Shown piece by piece: positions 19,990 to 27,447 of a stretch of 64,000 bases of DNA. Location: the NCBI GenBank assembly GCA_021787565.1, contig JAJYLT010000011.1, forward strand, positions 28,690-92,689, read 5' to 3'. A program made the translations under genes and the position numbers. Positions within the stretch are counted from its first letter, which is position 1, and every line of letters starts with the position of its first letter. Under the pieces are notes generated by a model, which was not told the origin of the DNA, did no database searches, and was given only the letters and a program-made list of their open reading frames with translations. The DNA is from Acidobacteriota bacterium (GTDB taxonomy: Bacteria; Acidobacteriota; UBA4820; DSQY01).

Positions 19990-21132
19990 ATGGACTTCGA
20001 GCTAAACGAAGACCAGAAGATGATCCGCGAGATGGTGAGGAACTTCGCCGAGCAGGAGATCCGGCCCGGGGTCCAGAATCGGGACGAGGAGGGGCGATTC
20101 ATCGGCGAGCTCCTCCCGGGGCTGGCGGAACTGGGCCTGCTCGGCATGATCGTGCCCGAGGCGTACGGGGGGTCGGGACTCGACAGCGTGGCCTACGCCG
20201 TGGCCATCGAGGAGCTGGCGCGGGTCTGCCCCTCCACGGCGGTCACCGTCTCGGTCACCAATTCGGTTTGCCAGGAACCCATCCTGCGCTTCGGCAGCGA
20301 GGAGCAGAAGCGGCGCTTCCTGCCGCCGCTGGCGAGCGGCCGGCAGCTCGGCGGTTTCTGCCTGACCGAGCCCGGAGCCGGCTCGGACGCCGGGGCCCTC
20401 AAGACCCGCGCCGTGCGCGACGGAGACCGCTACGTCCTGAACGGCTCCAAGGCCTGGATCACCAACACCCACGTTGGCAAGACGTTTATCGTGCTTGCCA
20501 ATGTCAATCCAGATCTCGGCCACAGGGGGATCACCGCCTTCGTCGTGACCTCGGACCTGCCGGGATTCACCTTCCTGCCGGAGGAGAAGAAGATGGGGCT
20601 GCGCGCGAGCATCACCTCCGGCGTCGCTTTCGAGGATTGCCCGGTCCCGGTCGCCAACCGCCTGGGCGAGGAGGGGATGGGCATGAAGATCGCCCTGGCC
20701 ACGCTGGACTCGTCCCGGATCGGCATCGCAGCGCAGGCCGTGGGCATCGGGCAGGGGGCGCTGGAGGAGGCGGTCCGCTACGGCCTGGGGCGCGAGACGT
20801 TCGGCAAGCCCATCGCCGAGCACCAGGCCATCCAGTTCATGCTGGCCGAGGCGGCCACCAATCTGGAGGCGGCCAGGCTCCTCACCTACCGAGCCGCCGC
20901 CATGAAGGACGAGGCGATTCCGGGGCTCTCGCGGGCCTCCAGCATGGCCAAGCTCTATGCCTCCGAGGCCGCCAAGGCCGTCTGCGACTCGGCCGTCCAG
21001 ATCCACGGCGCTTACGGTTACAGCCGGGAGTACGCCGTGGAGCGCTTCTACCGGGACGTCCGGGTGACGACCATCTACGAGGGCACCAGCGAGGTGCAGC
21101 GCATGGTCATCGCGCGCTCCCTCCTGAAGTAG
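19990..21132 (+). CDS. Acyl-CoA dehydrogenase (short/medium-chain type)
   Basis: 380 residues. FAD flavoprotein that oxidises acyl-CoA to trans-2-enoyl-CoA and passes electrons to ETF. Visible landmarks: N-terminal helical domain, [19 protein letters not shown] and [10 protein letters not shown] (FAD/substrate segment), [16 protein letters not shown], and the catalytic-base region [18 protein letters not shown]. Closest in pattern to butyryl-CoA dehydrogenases. It has its own promoter and follows the divergent crotonase gene. No ETF genes are in the window. Confidence 0.92.
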   Translation: MDFELNEDQKMIREMVRNFAEQEIRPGVQNRDEEGRFIGELLPGLAELGLLGMIVPEAYGGSGLDSVAYAVAIEELARVCPSTAVTVSVTNSVCQEPILRFGSEEQKRRFLPPLASGRQLGGFCLTEPGAGSDAGALKTRAVRDGDRYVLNGSKAWITNTHVGKTFIVLANVNPDLGHRGITAFVVTSDLPGFTFLPEEKKMGLRASITSGVAFEDCPVPVANRLGEEGMGMKIALATLDSSRIGIAAQAVGIGQGALEEAVRYGLGRETFGKPIAEHQAIQFMLAEAATNLEAARLLTYRAAAMKDEAIPGLSRASSMAKLYASEAAKAVCDSAVQIHGAYGYSREYAVERFYRDVRVTTIYEGTSEVQRMVIARSLLK

Positions 21133-21299
21133 CGGACCGTCCGGCCGCGCTCCCGTGCCACGCTTGACGGCGGCGGACCCGCCTCCCTACATTTGGTCAG
21201 AAGCAAAGAAGGTGAGTCCGATGCGGCAGGCTCGAGGTGGCTTCGCCCCGTGACGGGGCACGGGCCTTGCGGGGATCGGTTTGCGCGAGGAACGGAACA

Positions 21300-22016
21300 A
21301 TGGCCTGGATCGGTCTTCTCGGCCTGTTGACGGGCCTTGCACTGGGCGGCCTGGCGGTTCAGGCCCTCAGGCGTCGTTTCCGAGACCGGGAGCAAGAGCT
21401 GGCGCGCGAGGCGCAGGAGGCGGCCCTGGCCCTCGCCGACGCCCGGATGCGCCTGGGCGCCGTGCAGGCCGAGCTGGCAGCGAGCCGGGCCTCCCTCGAT
21501 GCGGTCGCGAGGGAAGACCCCTTGACGGGGCTGTTCAACAAGGAGGTCTTCCAGGAGACGCTGGAGAGCGAGTGGCGGAGGGGGTTCCGTTACGGCGCAT
21601 CGGTTTCCGTCCTCCTGATCCAAACGGACGCGGACGGTCCTCGGAGTCCGGTCGCCCGCGAACCGAAAACCATTCAGACGGTCGGCGAGCTGGTGGACCA
21701 GACCCTTCAGAGGCCCGGAGACATGACGGCGCGCCTGGGCGAGGCCACATTCGGCGCCATTCTCTCCGGCACCGACGCGGAGGGGGCGGCGGAAGCAGGA
21801 GAGATCGTTCGATCAAAGGTCGAGGAGATACGGCTGGCGCACGACGGCAAGGGGCCCAGGGGCGCCGTGACGGTCAGCGTCGGGGCGGCCACGGCCTATC
21901 CCGGAAAAGGGCTCAGCTCCGAAAGGCTCATGGGGGCAGCGAAGGAGGCCCTGAGCAAGGCCCGCGGCGAGGGCGGAAACCGCGTGGCCCTCGCGGATAT
22001 GCTGTGGCCGGAGTAG
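21300..22016 (+). CDS. Membrane-anchored degenerate GGDEF protein
   Basis: 238 residues from ATG 21300. One N-terminal helix (about 3-22), a coiled-coil linker rich in Ala/Glu/Arg (about 25-70), then a GGDEF-fold domain beginning DPLTGLFNKEVFQETLE and ending VTVSVGAATAYPGKG. The active-site signature is lost: where RxGGDEF is expected the sequence is RLGEATF. It is therefore unlikely to make cyclic di-GMP and may act as a sensor or scaffold, though this is inference. Confidence 0.7.
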   Translation: MAWIGLLGLLTGLALGGLAVQALRRRFRDREQELAREAQEAALALADARMRLGAVQAELAASRASLDAVAREDPLTGLFNKEVFQETLESEWRRGFRYGASVSVLLIQTDADGPRSPVAREPKTIQTVGELVDQTLQRPGDMTARLGEATFGAILSGTDAEGAAEAGEIVRSKVEEIRLAHDGKGPRGAVTVSVGAATAYPGKGLSSERLMGAAKEALSKARGEGGNRVALADMLWPE

Positions 22017-22069
22017 GAAGCAAAAAGTAAGAAGTAAGAAGGAAATTCCGCGATGAAAGTCCCGCCGAG

Positions 22070-22128
22070 GTGGGAGCCGTCGCCCGACGGCGACTTCCCC
22101 TCGTTCTCGATCGGACGATCGCCCCCAC
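22070..22128. repeat. REP-like hairpin, family A copy 2
   Basis: GTGGGAGCCGTCGCC...GGCGAC followed by CGATCGGACGATCGCCCCCAC. Same layout as 2002-2056. Preceded by AGTAAGA heptamers and by AATTCCGCGAT, the same 11-mer that ends the MITE-like element. Confidence 0.7.
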
Positions 22129-22190
22129 AACCTGCCGGCCGCGCCCAGTGACCGCTTCCTCCATCTCGGGATTGCGGCTCGGGGCCCATC

Positions 22191-22219
22191 TTGACCCCTC
22201 CGCACGCATACCCTATCCT
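22191..22219 (+). promoter_or_regulatory. Sigma-70 promoter of selC
   Basis: TTGACC, 17-bp spacer, TATCCT. Seven bases separate the -10 box from the first base of the mature tRNA, so transcription should begin at or within a base of the tRNA 5' end. Confidence 0.7.
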
Positions 22220-22226
22220 CACAAGC

Positions 22227-22324
22227 GGAGGTGCTTCGGGGCTGGTGCCTTGCGCGGCCTTCAAAGCCGTTGGACCGGGGCTAACCCCCCGGCCGGTGGG
22301 TTCGATTCCCATGCGCCTCCGCCA
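22227..22324 (+). tRNA. selC: tRNA-Sec (anticodon TCA)
   Basis: 98 bases including the encoded GCCA end. The 8-bp acceptor stem is GGAGGTGC/GCGCCTCC. The D-stem is 6 bp (CGGGGC/GCCTTG). The anticodon loop CTTCAAA gives TCA at 22261-22263. A long variable arm (CCGGGG/CCCCGG) and a T arm with TTCGATT follow. The 8-bp acceptor, long D-stem and UCA anticodon are specific to selenocysteine tRNA. Together with SelA, SelB and SelD it inserts Sec at UGA codons; those genes, and any clear selenoprotein, are not in this window (MsrA and MsrB here use Cys). Confidence 0.95.
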
Positions 22325-22517
22325 AGGGGATGGAAACGGGGAAACGGAGAGACAGGGAGACAGGGAGAAGAAGCCGGCGTGAAGCCGGCTTCGCGCGTTG
22401 GTGGGGTGAAAGCATGGGAATCGAAGGGTGGGAGACGGCGTAGCCCCACCCGCGAGAGCGCGAGCGATGAGCGAGCACTCGCAACGGAGTGGGGCAAGCC
22501 GAGGGACCCACCCCGGG
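22299..22517 (+). repeat. 219-bp direct repeat, copy 1
   Basis: Starts inside the T arm of tRNA-Sec. Copy 2 at 22582-22800 differs by one base; the offset is 283 bp. The unit contains the tRNA 3' end, an AAGCCGG/CCGGCTT hairpin (possible selC terminator), GCATGGGAATCGAA (exact complement of the T-arm bases 22301-22314) and several GAGCGAGC-rich hairpins. Confidence 0.9.
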
Positions 22518-22524
22518 AACCGTG

Positions 22525-22607
22525 GGCGGCCTTGAAACGGAGCCGCGAGACCCGCGAGCGGCGAGGCTTCTAGGCCGCGCAGGTTCGATTCCCATGCGCC
22601 TCCGCCA
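22525..22607 (+). pseudogene. tRNA-Sec 3'-half pseudogene
   Basis: Ends with the same T arm, acceptor 3' strand and GCCA as selC, and begins with GGCGGCCTTGAAAC, close to the selC anticodon arm (GCGGCCTTCAAAGC). The anticodon position reads TGA, not TCA, and the 5' acceptor strand and D arm are missing, so it cannot fold as a tRNA. Confidence 0.6.
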
Positions 22608-22800
22608 AGGGGATGGAAACGGGGAAACGGAGAGACAGGGAGACGGGGAGAAGAAGCCGGCGTGAAGCCGGCTTCGCGCGTTGGTGGGGTGAAAGCATGG
22701 GAATCGAAGGGTGGGAGACGGCGTAGCCCCACCCGCGAGAGCGCGAGCGATGAGCGAGCACTCGCAACGGAGTGGGGCAAGCCGAGGGACCCACCCCGGG
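22582..22800 (+). repeat. 219-bp direct repeat, copy 2
   Basis: One-base difference from copy 1. After it the sequence changes to GTTCGAGGAT..., which is unique in the window. Confidence 0.9.
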
Positions 22801-23120
22801 GTTCGAGGATACGGATGCGCGGCGAGACGCGAAGACATGCAGCATCGAGCCGCAGCAGCCGTCCGAAGAAAGCCTGGGCCAGCGCCGAACTCCAGCGGGC
22901 GTCCCTCTAGCCCAGGCCGGGAGAGCCCCTTCGAAGGACAAAGGCGTTGGAGCGGAGCGAGCGGACTCTAACGCGAGCGAGCATCCTACGGCGCCTAGGT
23001 TCGATTCCCTTAGACGGCCGCGGGGTGGCCGCAGAAGCGCTCTCCAGGACGCGATTCTCCGATGGCCCCGCCTGGCTGGGTTTCTCATCGACCATCTATC
23101 CTCTCTCATCGCTTCCGCCG
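22801..23120. other. Gene-free stretch with a tRNA-like T arm
   Basis: No convincing coding frame. AGGTTCGATTCCC at 22997-23009 is identical to the T arm of the pseudo-tRNA copy. About 22896-22924 looks D-arm-like (TAGCCCAGGCCGGGAGAGC). GCGGGCGTC at 22896-22904 can pair with GACGGCCGC near 23013 with one mismatch. It may be a relic tRNA; no functional tRNA can be drawn. Confidence 0.35.
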
Positions 23121-23149
23121 TTGCGCCGGATGGGCCGCTCCGCTAGACT
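23121..23149 (+). promoter_or_regulatory. Probable sigma-70 promoter of nadB
   Basis: TTGCGC, 17-bp spacer, TAGACT; leader of about 55 bases. Confidence 0.45.
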
Positions 23150-23209
23150 GTCGCCGCCTGGAGGGAGTTTCGAATCGGCCCCACGGCGCGATGCCACGAA
23201 AGGACCTGC

Positions 23210-24802
23210 ATGCCGGTGGATCCCAAGGAAACGCTGAGTTGCGACCTGCTCGTCCTGGGATCGGGCATCGCGGGGCTGCGGGGAGCCATCGAGGCGGCAG
23301 GTGCCGGGTGGGACGTCCTGGTGGTCACCAAGGACCACCCGCGCGAATCCAACACCGAGTACGCCCAGGGCGGCATCGCCGTGGCCCTCTCCGAAGGGGA
23401 TGACCCGGAGGCGCACCTGCACGATACGCTGGAGGCGGGGGACGGACTCTGCGACGAGCGCGCGGTGCGCGTTCTCGTGGAGGACGGGCGCGAGCGGGTT
23501 CGCGAGCTGATCCGATGGGGGGCCGAGTTCGACCGCCAGGATGGCGAACTGCACTACACGCGAGAGGCGGCCCACGGGAGGAACCGCATCCTCCACTCCC
23601 AGGGGGACGCCACGGGGAGGGAGCTGGAGAGGGCGCTGACCGTCAGGGCGGCCACCCAGGAGCGGATCCGGACCCTTCCCTTTCACACCGGCATCCGGCT
23701 GGCGTCCGACGGAAGCCGATGCCTGGGCGCCTGGATCCTGGACGAGGCGGATGACCGGCCGGTGGCCGTCAAGGCGCGGGCCGTCCTGCTGGCTACCGGA
23801 GGCCTGGGGCGGCTTTTCCGGGAATCCACCAATCCGGCGGTGGCCACGGGCGACGGCATGGCCATGGCCATCGAGGCCGGATTGACGATGGCCAACCTGG
23901 AATTCGTGCAGTTCCATCCCACGGCCCTTTTCCTCAAGGGAGCCCCGCGCTTCCTCCTGTCGGAGAGCCTGCGCGGCGAGGGGGCCTACCTGCGAAATGC
24001 CGACGGGCAGAGGTTCATGGAGAAGTACCATCCCATGGGAGAGCTGGCCCCGAGGGACGTGGTCTCCAGGGCCATCACCTCGGAGATCAAGGCCACCGGC
24101 GGCCGGCCCGTGACCCTCGACATGACGCACCTCGATCCGGGCTTCATCGCCGGCCGCTTTCCCATGATCCACTCCACCTGCCTGCAGTTCGGACTGGATA
24201 TCTCCCGCGAGCCGATCCCCGTTTCGCCCGCCGCCCATTACATGATGGGGGGCGTGGAGACGGACACCGAGGGTCGAACATCCCTGGCGGGGGTCTACGC
24301 GGCGGGGGAGGTCGCGTGCACGGGTGTCCACGGCGCCAACCGCCTCGCCAGCAATTCACTCCTTGAGGGACTGGTCTTCGGCACCAGGGCCAGCCGGGCC
24401 GCCCTGGGGGAGAGCCCGCCCCTCGGCGCCGGCGGCTCCTTCCCACCGCCGGAGCTCCCGGCCTGTTCCGACCTCGACCGCACGAACAGGCTGCGGCGCC
24501 GCATCGCGGAGGTGATGTGGAACGGCGTGGGCATCATCCGCGAGGCCGGCGGACTGCGCGCCGCGCGGCTCGAACTGGAGGGGATGAGGCGGGAACTGGG
24601 CAGGGGCTGTCTGCATCGCCGCGTTCTGGAGACGGCCAACATGGCCCTCCTGGGGGACGCCATGGCGGCAAGCGCCATGTACAGAACCGAGAGCCGGGGG
24701 GCGCACTACCGCGAGGATTACCCCTCTCCGGACGACCTCACCTGGCGGCGTCCCACGCGGCTCAGACGGGAGCACGACCGGCTTTCATTCCTGGAGGGCT
24801 AG
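23210..24802 (+). CDS. nadB: L-aspartate oxidase
   Basis: 530 residues. FAD enzyme of de novo NAD synthesis; oxidises L-aspartate to iminoaspartate. The N-terminal dinucleotide fold LLVLGSGIAGLRGAIEAA, then SNTEYAQGGIAVAL, EAAHGRNRILHSQGDATGRE and FVQFHPTALF, with YMMGGVETDTEGRTSLAGVYAAGE and HGANRLASNSLLEGLVFG near the C-terminal side. These separate NadB from succinate dehydrogenase flavoprotein. The ribosome site AAGGA is five bases from the ATG. nadA and nadC are not in the window. Confidence 0.95.
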   Translation: MPVDPKETLSCDLLVLGSGIAGLRGAIEAAGAGWDVLVVTKDHPRESNTEYAQGGIAVALSEGDDPEAHLHDTLEAGDGLCDERAVRVLVEDGRERVRELIRWGAEFDRQDGELHYTREAAHGRNRILHSQGDATGRELERALTVRAATQERIRTLPFHTGIRLASDGSRCLGAWILDEADDRPVAVKARAVLLATGGLGRLFRESTNPAVATGDGMAMAIEAGLTMANLEFVQFHPTALFLKGAPRFLLSESLRGEGAYLRNADGQRFMEKYHPMGELAPRDVVSRAITSEIKATGGRPVTLDMTHLDPGFIAGRFPMIHSTCLQFGLDISREPIPVSPAAHYMMGGVETDTEGRTSLAGVYAAGEVACTGVHGANRLASNSLLEGLVFGTRASRAALGESPPLGAGGSFPPPELPACSDLDRTNRLRRRIAEVMWNGVGIIREAGGLRAARLELEGMRRELGRGCLHRRVLETANMALLGDAMAASAMYRTESRGAHYREDYPSPDDLTWRRPTRLRREHDRLSFLEG

Positions 24803-24805
24803 CCC

Positions 24806-26290
24806 ATGAAGAAAGTGCTCATCGCGAACCGCGGGGAGATCGCCGTCCGGATCATCCGCGCCCTCAGGGATATGGAGATGTCCGCCGTGGCCGTCTTCTC
24901 CGATGCGGATCGGAGCGCGCGCCACGTCCGCCTGGCCGATGAGGCCTACTGCATCGGCCCGCCGCCCTCCAGCGAGAGCTACCTCAACATGGATGCCATC
25001 CTCGACGTGGCCAAGCGTAGCGGTGCCGAGGCCATCCACCCCGGCTACGGCTTCCTCTCCGAGAACGCCGAGTTCGCGGCCCGCTGCGCCGAGGTGGGGC
25101 TCGTGTTCATCGGACCCCCGCCCGCGGCCATCCGGGCCATGGGAGAGAAGACCCAGGCCCGGCGGATCATGGCGAAGGCGGGCGTGCCCGTGGTGCCGGG
25201 CACGCTGGAGCCGCTACGCGACGCCGAGGAGGCGGCCGCCGAGGCGGAGAAGGTGGGTTATCCCGTCATGCTCAAGGCCGCCGCCGGCGGCGGTGGCAAG
25301 GGGATGCGCCTGGTGCACGAGGCCAAGGAGCTCCGCGCCGCCTTCAGGGACGCCTCCTCGGAAGCCGTGCAGTCCTTCGGGGACGGCTCGGTCTACCTCG
25401 AGAAGGCCATCCTCAGGCCGCGCCACATCGAGATGCAGATCCTCGCCGACGCCCACGGAAACGTGGTCTACATGGGCGAGCGCGAATGCTCCATCCAGAG
25501 GCGGCACCAGAAGATCGTGGAGGAGGCCCCGTCGCCCATGGTGGGACCCCAGATGCGGGCCGCCATGGGCGAGATCGCCGTGAAGGCCGCCCGGGCCGTG
25601 GGCTACGTGAACGCGGGGACCATCGAGTTTCTCGTGGACGAGCGGGGCCAGTTCTACTTCATGGAGATGAACACGAGGCTCCAGGTGGAGCACGCCGTCA
25701 CGGAGATGGTCACGGGCATCGACTTGGCGCGCGCGCAGATCCGCATCGCGGCGGGTGAGAAGCTCCGCTTCCGGCAGGAGGAGATCTCCATCCGAGGCTC
25801 GGCCATCGAGTGCCGGATCTACGCCGAGGACCCCGAAAATCACTTCCTGCCGTGCCCCGGCAAGATCGAGGCCGTGCGCCTTCCGGAAGGGCCCGGAGTG
25901 AGGGTGGACTCCTCCGTCTTCACCTCCGGGGAGGTCAGCCTCTACTACGATCCCATGGTCGCCAAGGTGGTCACGTGGGGCAGGGACAGGGTCATCGCCG
26001 CCCGCTCCATGATACGCGCCCTCCAGGAGTTCCAGATCGTGGGAATCCGCACCAACCGGAACTTCCTGCTCCAGATCGTCTCCCATCCGGAGTTTCTGGA
26101 GGGGCGCCTGGACACCGGCTTCATCCCGCGGATCCTGGGAGAGAGGGGATTCCGTTCGCCGGGCCCCCACCCGGTGGCGGACATCGCCGCCGCGATCTTC
26201 GCCTACGAGTCGGCGAGGCGGCAGCGGCCCTGCGCCGGAGGCGCGACGACGGGGCCGAGCGCCTGGCGGCGCGCCATGAGAAGGGGGTGA
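24806..26290 (+). CDS. accC: Biotin carboxylase subunit (acetyl-CoA/acyl-CoA or pyruvate carboxylase)
   Basis: 494 residues. Carboxylates biotin on its carrier protein using ATP and bicarbonate. N-terminal KKVLIANRGEIAVRIIRA, ATP-grasp glycine-rich loop GGGGKGM, MGERECSIQRRHQK, EMNTRLQVEHAVTE and the C-terminal carboxylase domain are complete. A 40-residue tail after the usual end (RQRPCAGGATTGPSAW...) is atypical. The carrier-protein gene follows three bases later. No carboxyltransferase subunit lies nearby, so the acceptor (acetyl-CoA, propionyl-CoA or pyruvate) is undetermined. Confidence 0.93.
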   Translation: MKKVLIANRGEIAVRIIRALRDMEMSAVAVFSDADRSARHVRLADEAYCIGPPPSSESYLNMDAILDVAKRSGAEAIHPGYGFLSENAEFAARCAEVGLVFIGPPPAAIRAMGEKTQARRIMAKAGVPVVPGTLEPLRDAEEAAAEAEKVGYPVMLKAAAGGGGKGMRLVHEAKELRAAFRDASSEAVQSFGDGSVYLEKAILRPRHIEMQILADAHGNVVYMGERECSIQRRHQKIVEEAPSPMVGPQMRAAMGEIAVKAARAVGYVNAGTIEFLVDERGQFYFMEMNTRLQVEHAVTEMVTGIDLARAQIRIAAGEKLRFRQEEISIRGSAIECRIYAEDPENHFLPCPGKIEAVRLPEGPGVRVDSSVFTSGEVSLYYDPMVAKVVTWGRDRVIAARSMIRALQEFQIVGIRTNRNFLLQIVSHPEFLEGRLDTGFIPRILGERGFRSPGPHPVADIAAAIFAYESARRQRPCAGGATTGPSAWRRAMRRG

Positions 26291-26293
26291 GCC

Positions 26294-26812
26294 GTGCGCT
26301 ACGTGATCCTTCGCGATGGCGAGCAGGTGCCGGTGGAGGTCCAGGAGCGCGACGGGGGCTACCTCGTCAAGCTCGGCGGGGTGACCCACGAGGTGGACAG
26401 CCGGGAGGTGGTTCCGGGCCTCCTCTCGCTCCTCGTCAACGGGGAGAGCTGGGAGGTGACGGTCTACTCCCCCGAACCCAACTTCTACCACGTCCATCTG
26501 TGGGACGGCATGCGGCGCGTGGAGCTGCTGAGCCCCATCGACGTGGTTATGCGCAGCCAGGGAGGCGCCACGGCGGGCCGCGGCCTGCACGTGCGCTCGC
26601 CCATGCCGGGCAAGGTCGTGCGCGTCCTCGTGGCTCCCGGTCAGCGGGTCTCCAAGGGCGATGGCCTGGTGGTGGTGGAGGCCATGAAGATGCAGAACGA
26701 GCTGCAGGCGCAGGGCGACGGCATCGTGAGAGAGGTGCGGGCCCGCGAGGGGGAAAACGTGGAAGGGGGCGTGGACTTGGTGCTCCTGGACCCGGTAGAT
26801 GGTGACGGATGA
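26294..26812 (+). CDS. Biotin carboxyl carrier protein
   Basis: 172 residues from GTG, with a GGGGG-rich site upstream. The C-terminal biotinyl domain carries the biotinylation motif EAMKMQNE (Lys about 132) with VRSPMPGKVVRVLVAPGQ before it. The first 90 residues form a beta-rich domain like the linker found in three-subunit acyl-CoA carboxylases rather than the Pro/Ala linker of classic AccB. Clearly the partner of the biotin carboxylase encoded just upstream. Confidence 0.9.
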   Translation: MRYVILRDGEQVPVEVQERDGGYLVKLGGVTHEVDSREVVPGLLSLLVNGESWEVTVYSPEPNFYHVHLWDGMRRVELLSPIDVVMRSQGGATAGRGLHVRSPMPGKVVRVLVAPGQRVSKGDGLVVVEAMKMQNELQAQGDGIVREVRAREGENVEGGVDLVLLDPVDGDG

Positions 26813-26925
26813 TCGTAGATGGATGATGGGTGATGGATGGTGGATGGTGGATGATGGAGGAGAGAGGGCCGGCTGGTGTACCAAGCCCCTCGGCAGGGAT
26901 TCGTGATGAGGTGATGAGGTGATGA
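26813..26925. repeat. GATGG-type and GGTGATGA octamer repeats
   Basis: A run of GATGGATGG/GGTGGATG variants, then three perfect GGTGATGA units (26902-26925), complementary to the TCATCACC units near 31.7 kb. Confidence 0.75.
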
Positions 26926-26984
26926 CAACCCCCAGGGACCCTCCCGCACTCAGTCCTCAGCACCCAGCACTTGGCACAAGCACC

Positions 26985-27011
26985 AAAAAAAAGGGGCCCG
27001 CAGGCCCCTTT
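26985..27011 (-). terminator. Rho-independent terminator of the HU gene
   Basis: Minus strand: GGGGCC stem, 4-base loop, GGCCCC, then eight T. It lies about 26 bases past the HU stop. Confidence 0.92.
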
Positions 27012-27036
27012 CGTCACCGAAACGAGGTACGCCTTG

Positions 27037-27309
27037 TCACTTGATGGTCTCGGCGAGGCCCTTGCCCGGCTTGAATTTCGCGACCTTCTTGGCCGCGATC
27101 TTGATGGGCTTGCCGGTCTTGGGGTTCCGGCCAGTGCGGGCATTGCGCTTGCCCACGCTGAAAGTCCCGAAGCCGACCAGGGTCACCTTGTCGCCCTTCT
27201 TGAGGGCCTTGGTGACGGAGCCAGTGAAGGAATCGAGAGCCTTCTGGGCGTCCGACTTGCTGATTCCGGCACCGTTCGCGATGTGAGCAATCAGTTCCGC
27301 CTTGTTCAT
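27037..27309 (-). CDS. hup: HU-family DNA-binding protein
   Basis: 90 residues, the usual HU length. Nucleoid protein that bends and wraps DNA as a dimer. MNKAELIAHIANGAGISKSDAQ, VTLVGFGTFSVGKRNARTGRNPKTG (DNA-binding arm) and IKIAAKKVAKFKPGK are classical. It is fully equipped as a strong single gene: consensus promoter, AAAGGAGG ribosome site and a terminator with eight T. Confidence 0.97.
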   Translation of the reverse strand: MNKAELIAHIANGAGISKSDAQKALDSFTGSVTKALKKGDKVTLVGFGTFSVGKRNARTGRNPKTGKPIKIAAKKVAKFKPGKGLAETIK

Positions 27310-27338
27310 TCGAACCTCCTTTCCAAGGTTTCATCCCT

Positions 27339-27367
27339 AATATATTCCTGCAATCCCCGGCTGTCAA
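27339..27367 (-). promoter_or_regulatory. Strong sigma-70 promoter of the HU gene
   Basis: Minus strand TTGACA, 17-bp spacer, TATATT. Confidence 0.85.
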
Positions 27368-27381
27368 GGGTTTCTTGGGGG

Positions 27382-27406
27382 GCAACCGGCTGTGAAGGCC
27401 GGTTGC
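27382..27406. promoter_or_regulatory. Inverted repeat GCAACCGGC-N7-GCCGGTTGC between divergent promoters
   Basis: A perfect 9-bp inverted repeat. The right arm overlaps the -35 box of the plus-strand promoter, and the left arm is about 15 bases upstream of the HU -35. Position suggests an operator, but a transcript-level hairpin cannot be excluded. Confidence 0.5.
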
Positions 27407-27431
27407 TGGTGGTTTGGGATTATTCTATATA
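27403..27431 (+). promoter_or_regulatory. Sigma-70 promoter of the glycerate kinase gene
   Basis: TTGCTG, 17-bp spacer, TATATA. Transcription would start about 10 bases before the ATG at 27448, with no Shine-Dalgarno sequence in that leader. Confidence 0.55.
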
Positions 27432-27447
27432 ACAGATTGAGTTTGCA

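Noticed and set aside
22070..22838. Several open frames on both strands across the selC repeats
   Set aside because: They cover tRNA-Sec and its duplicated flank; the two copies give the same peptide from non-coding sequence.
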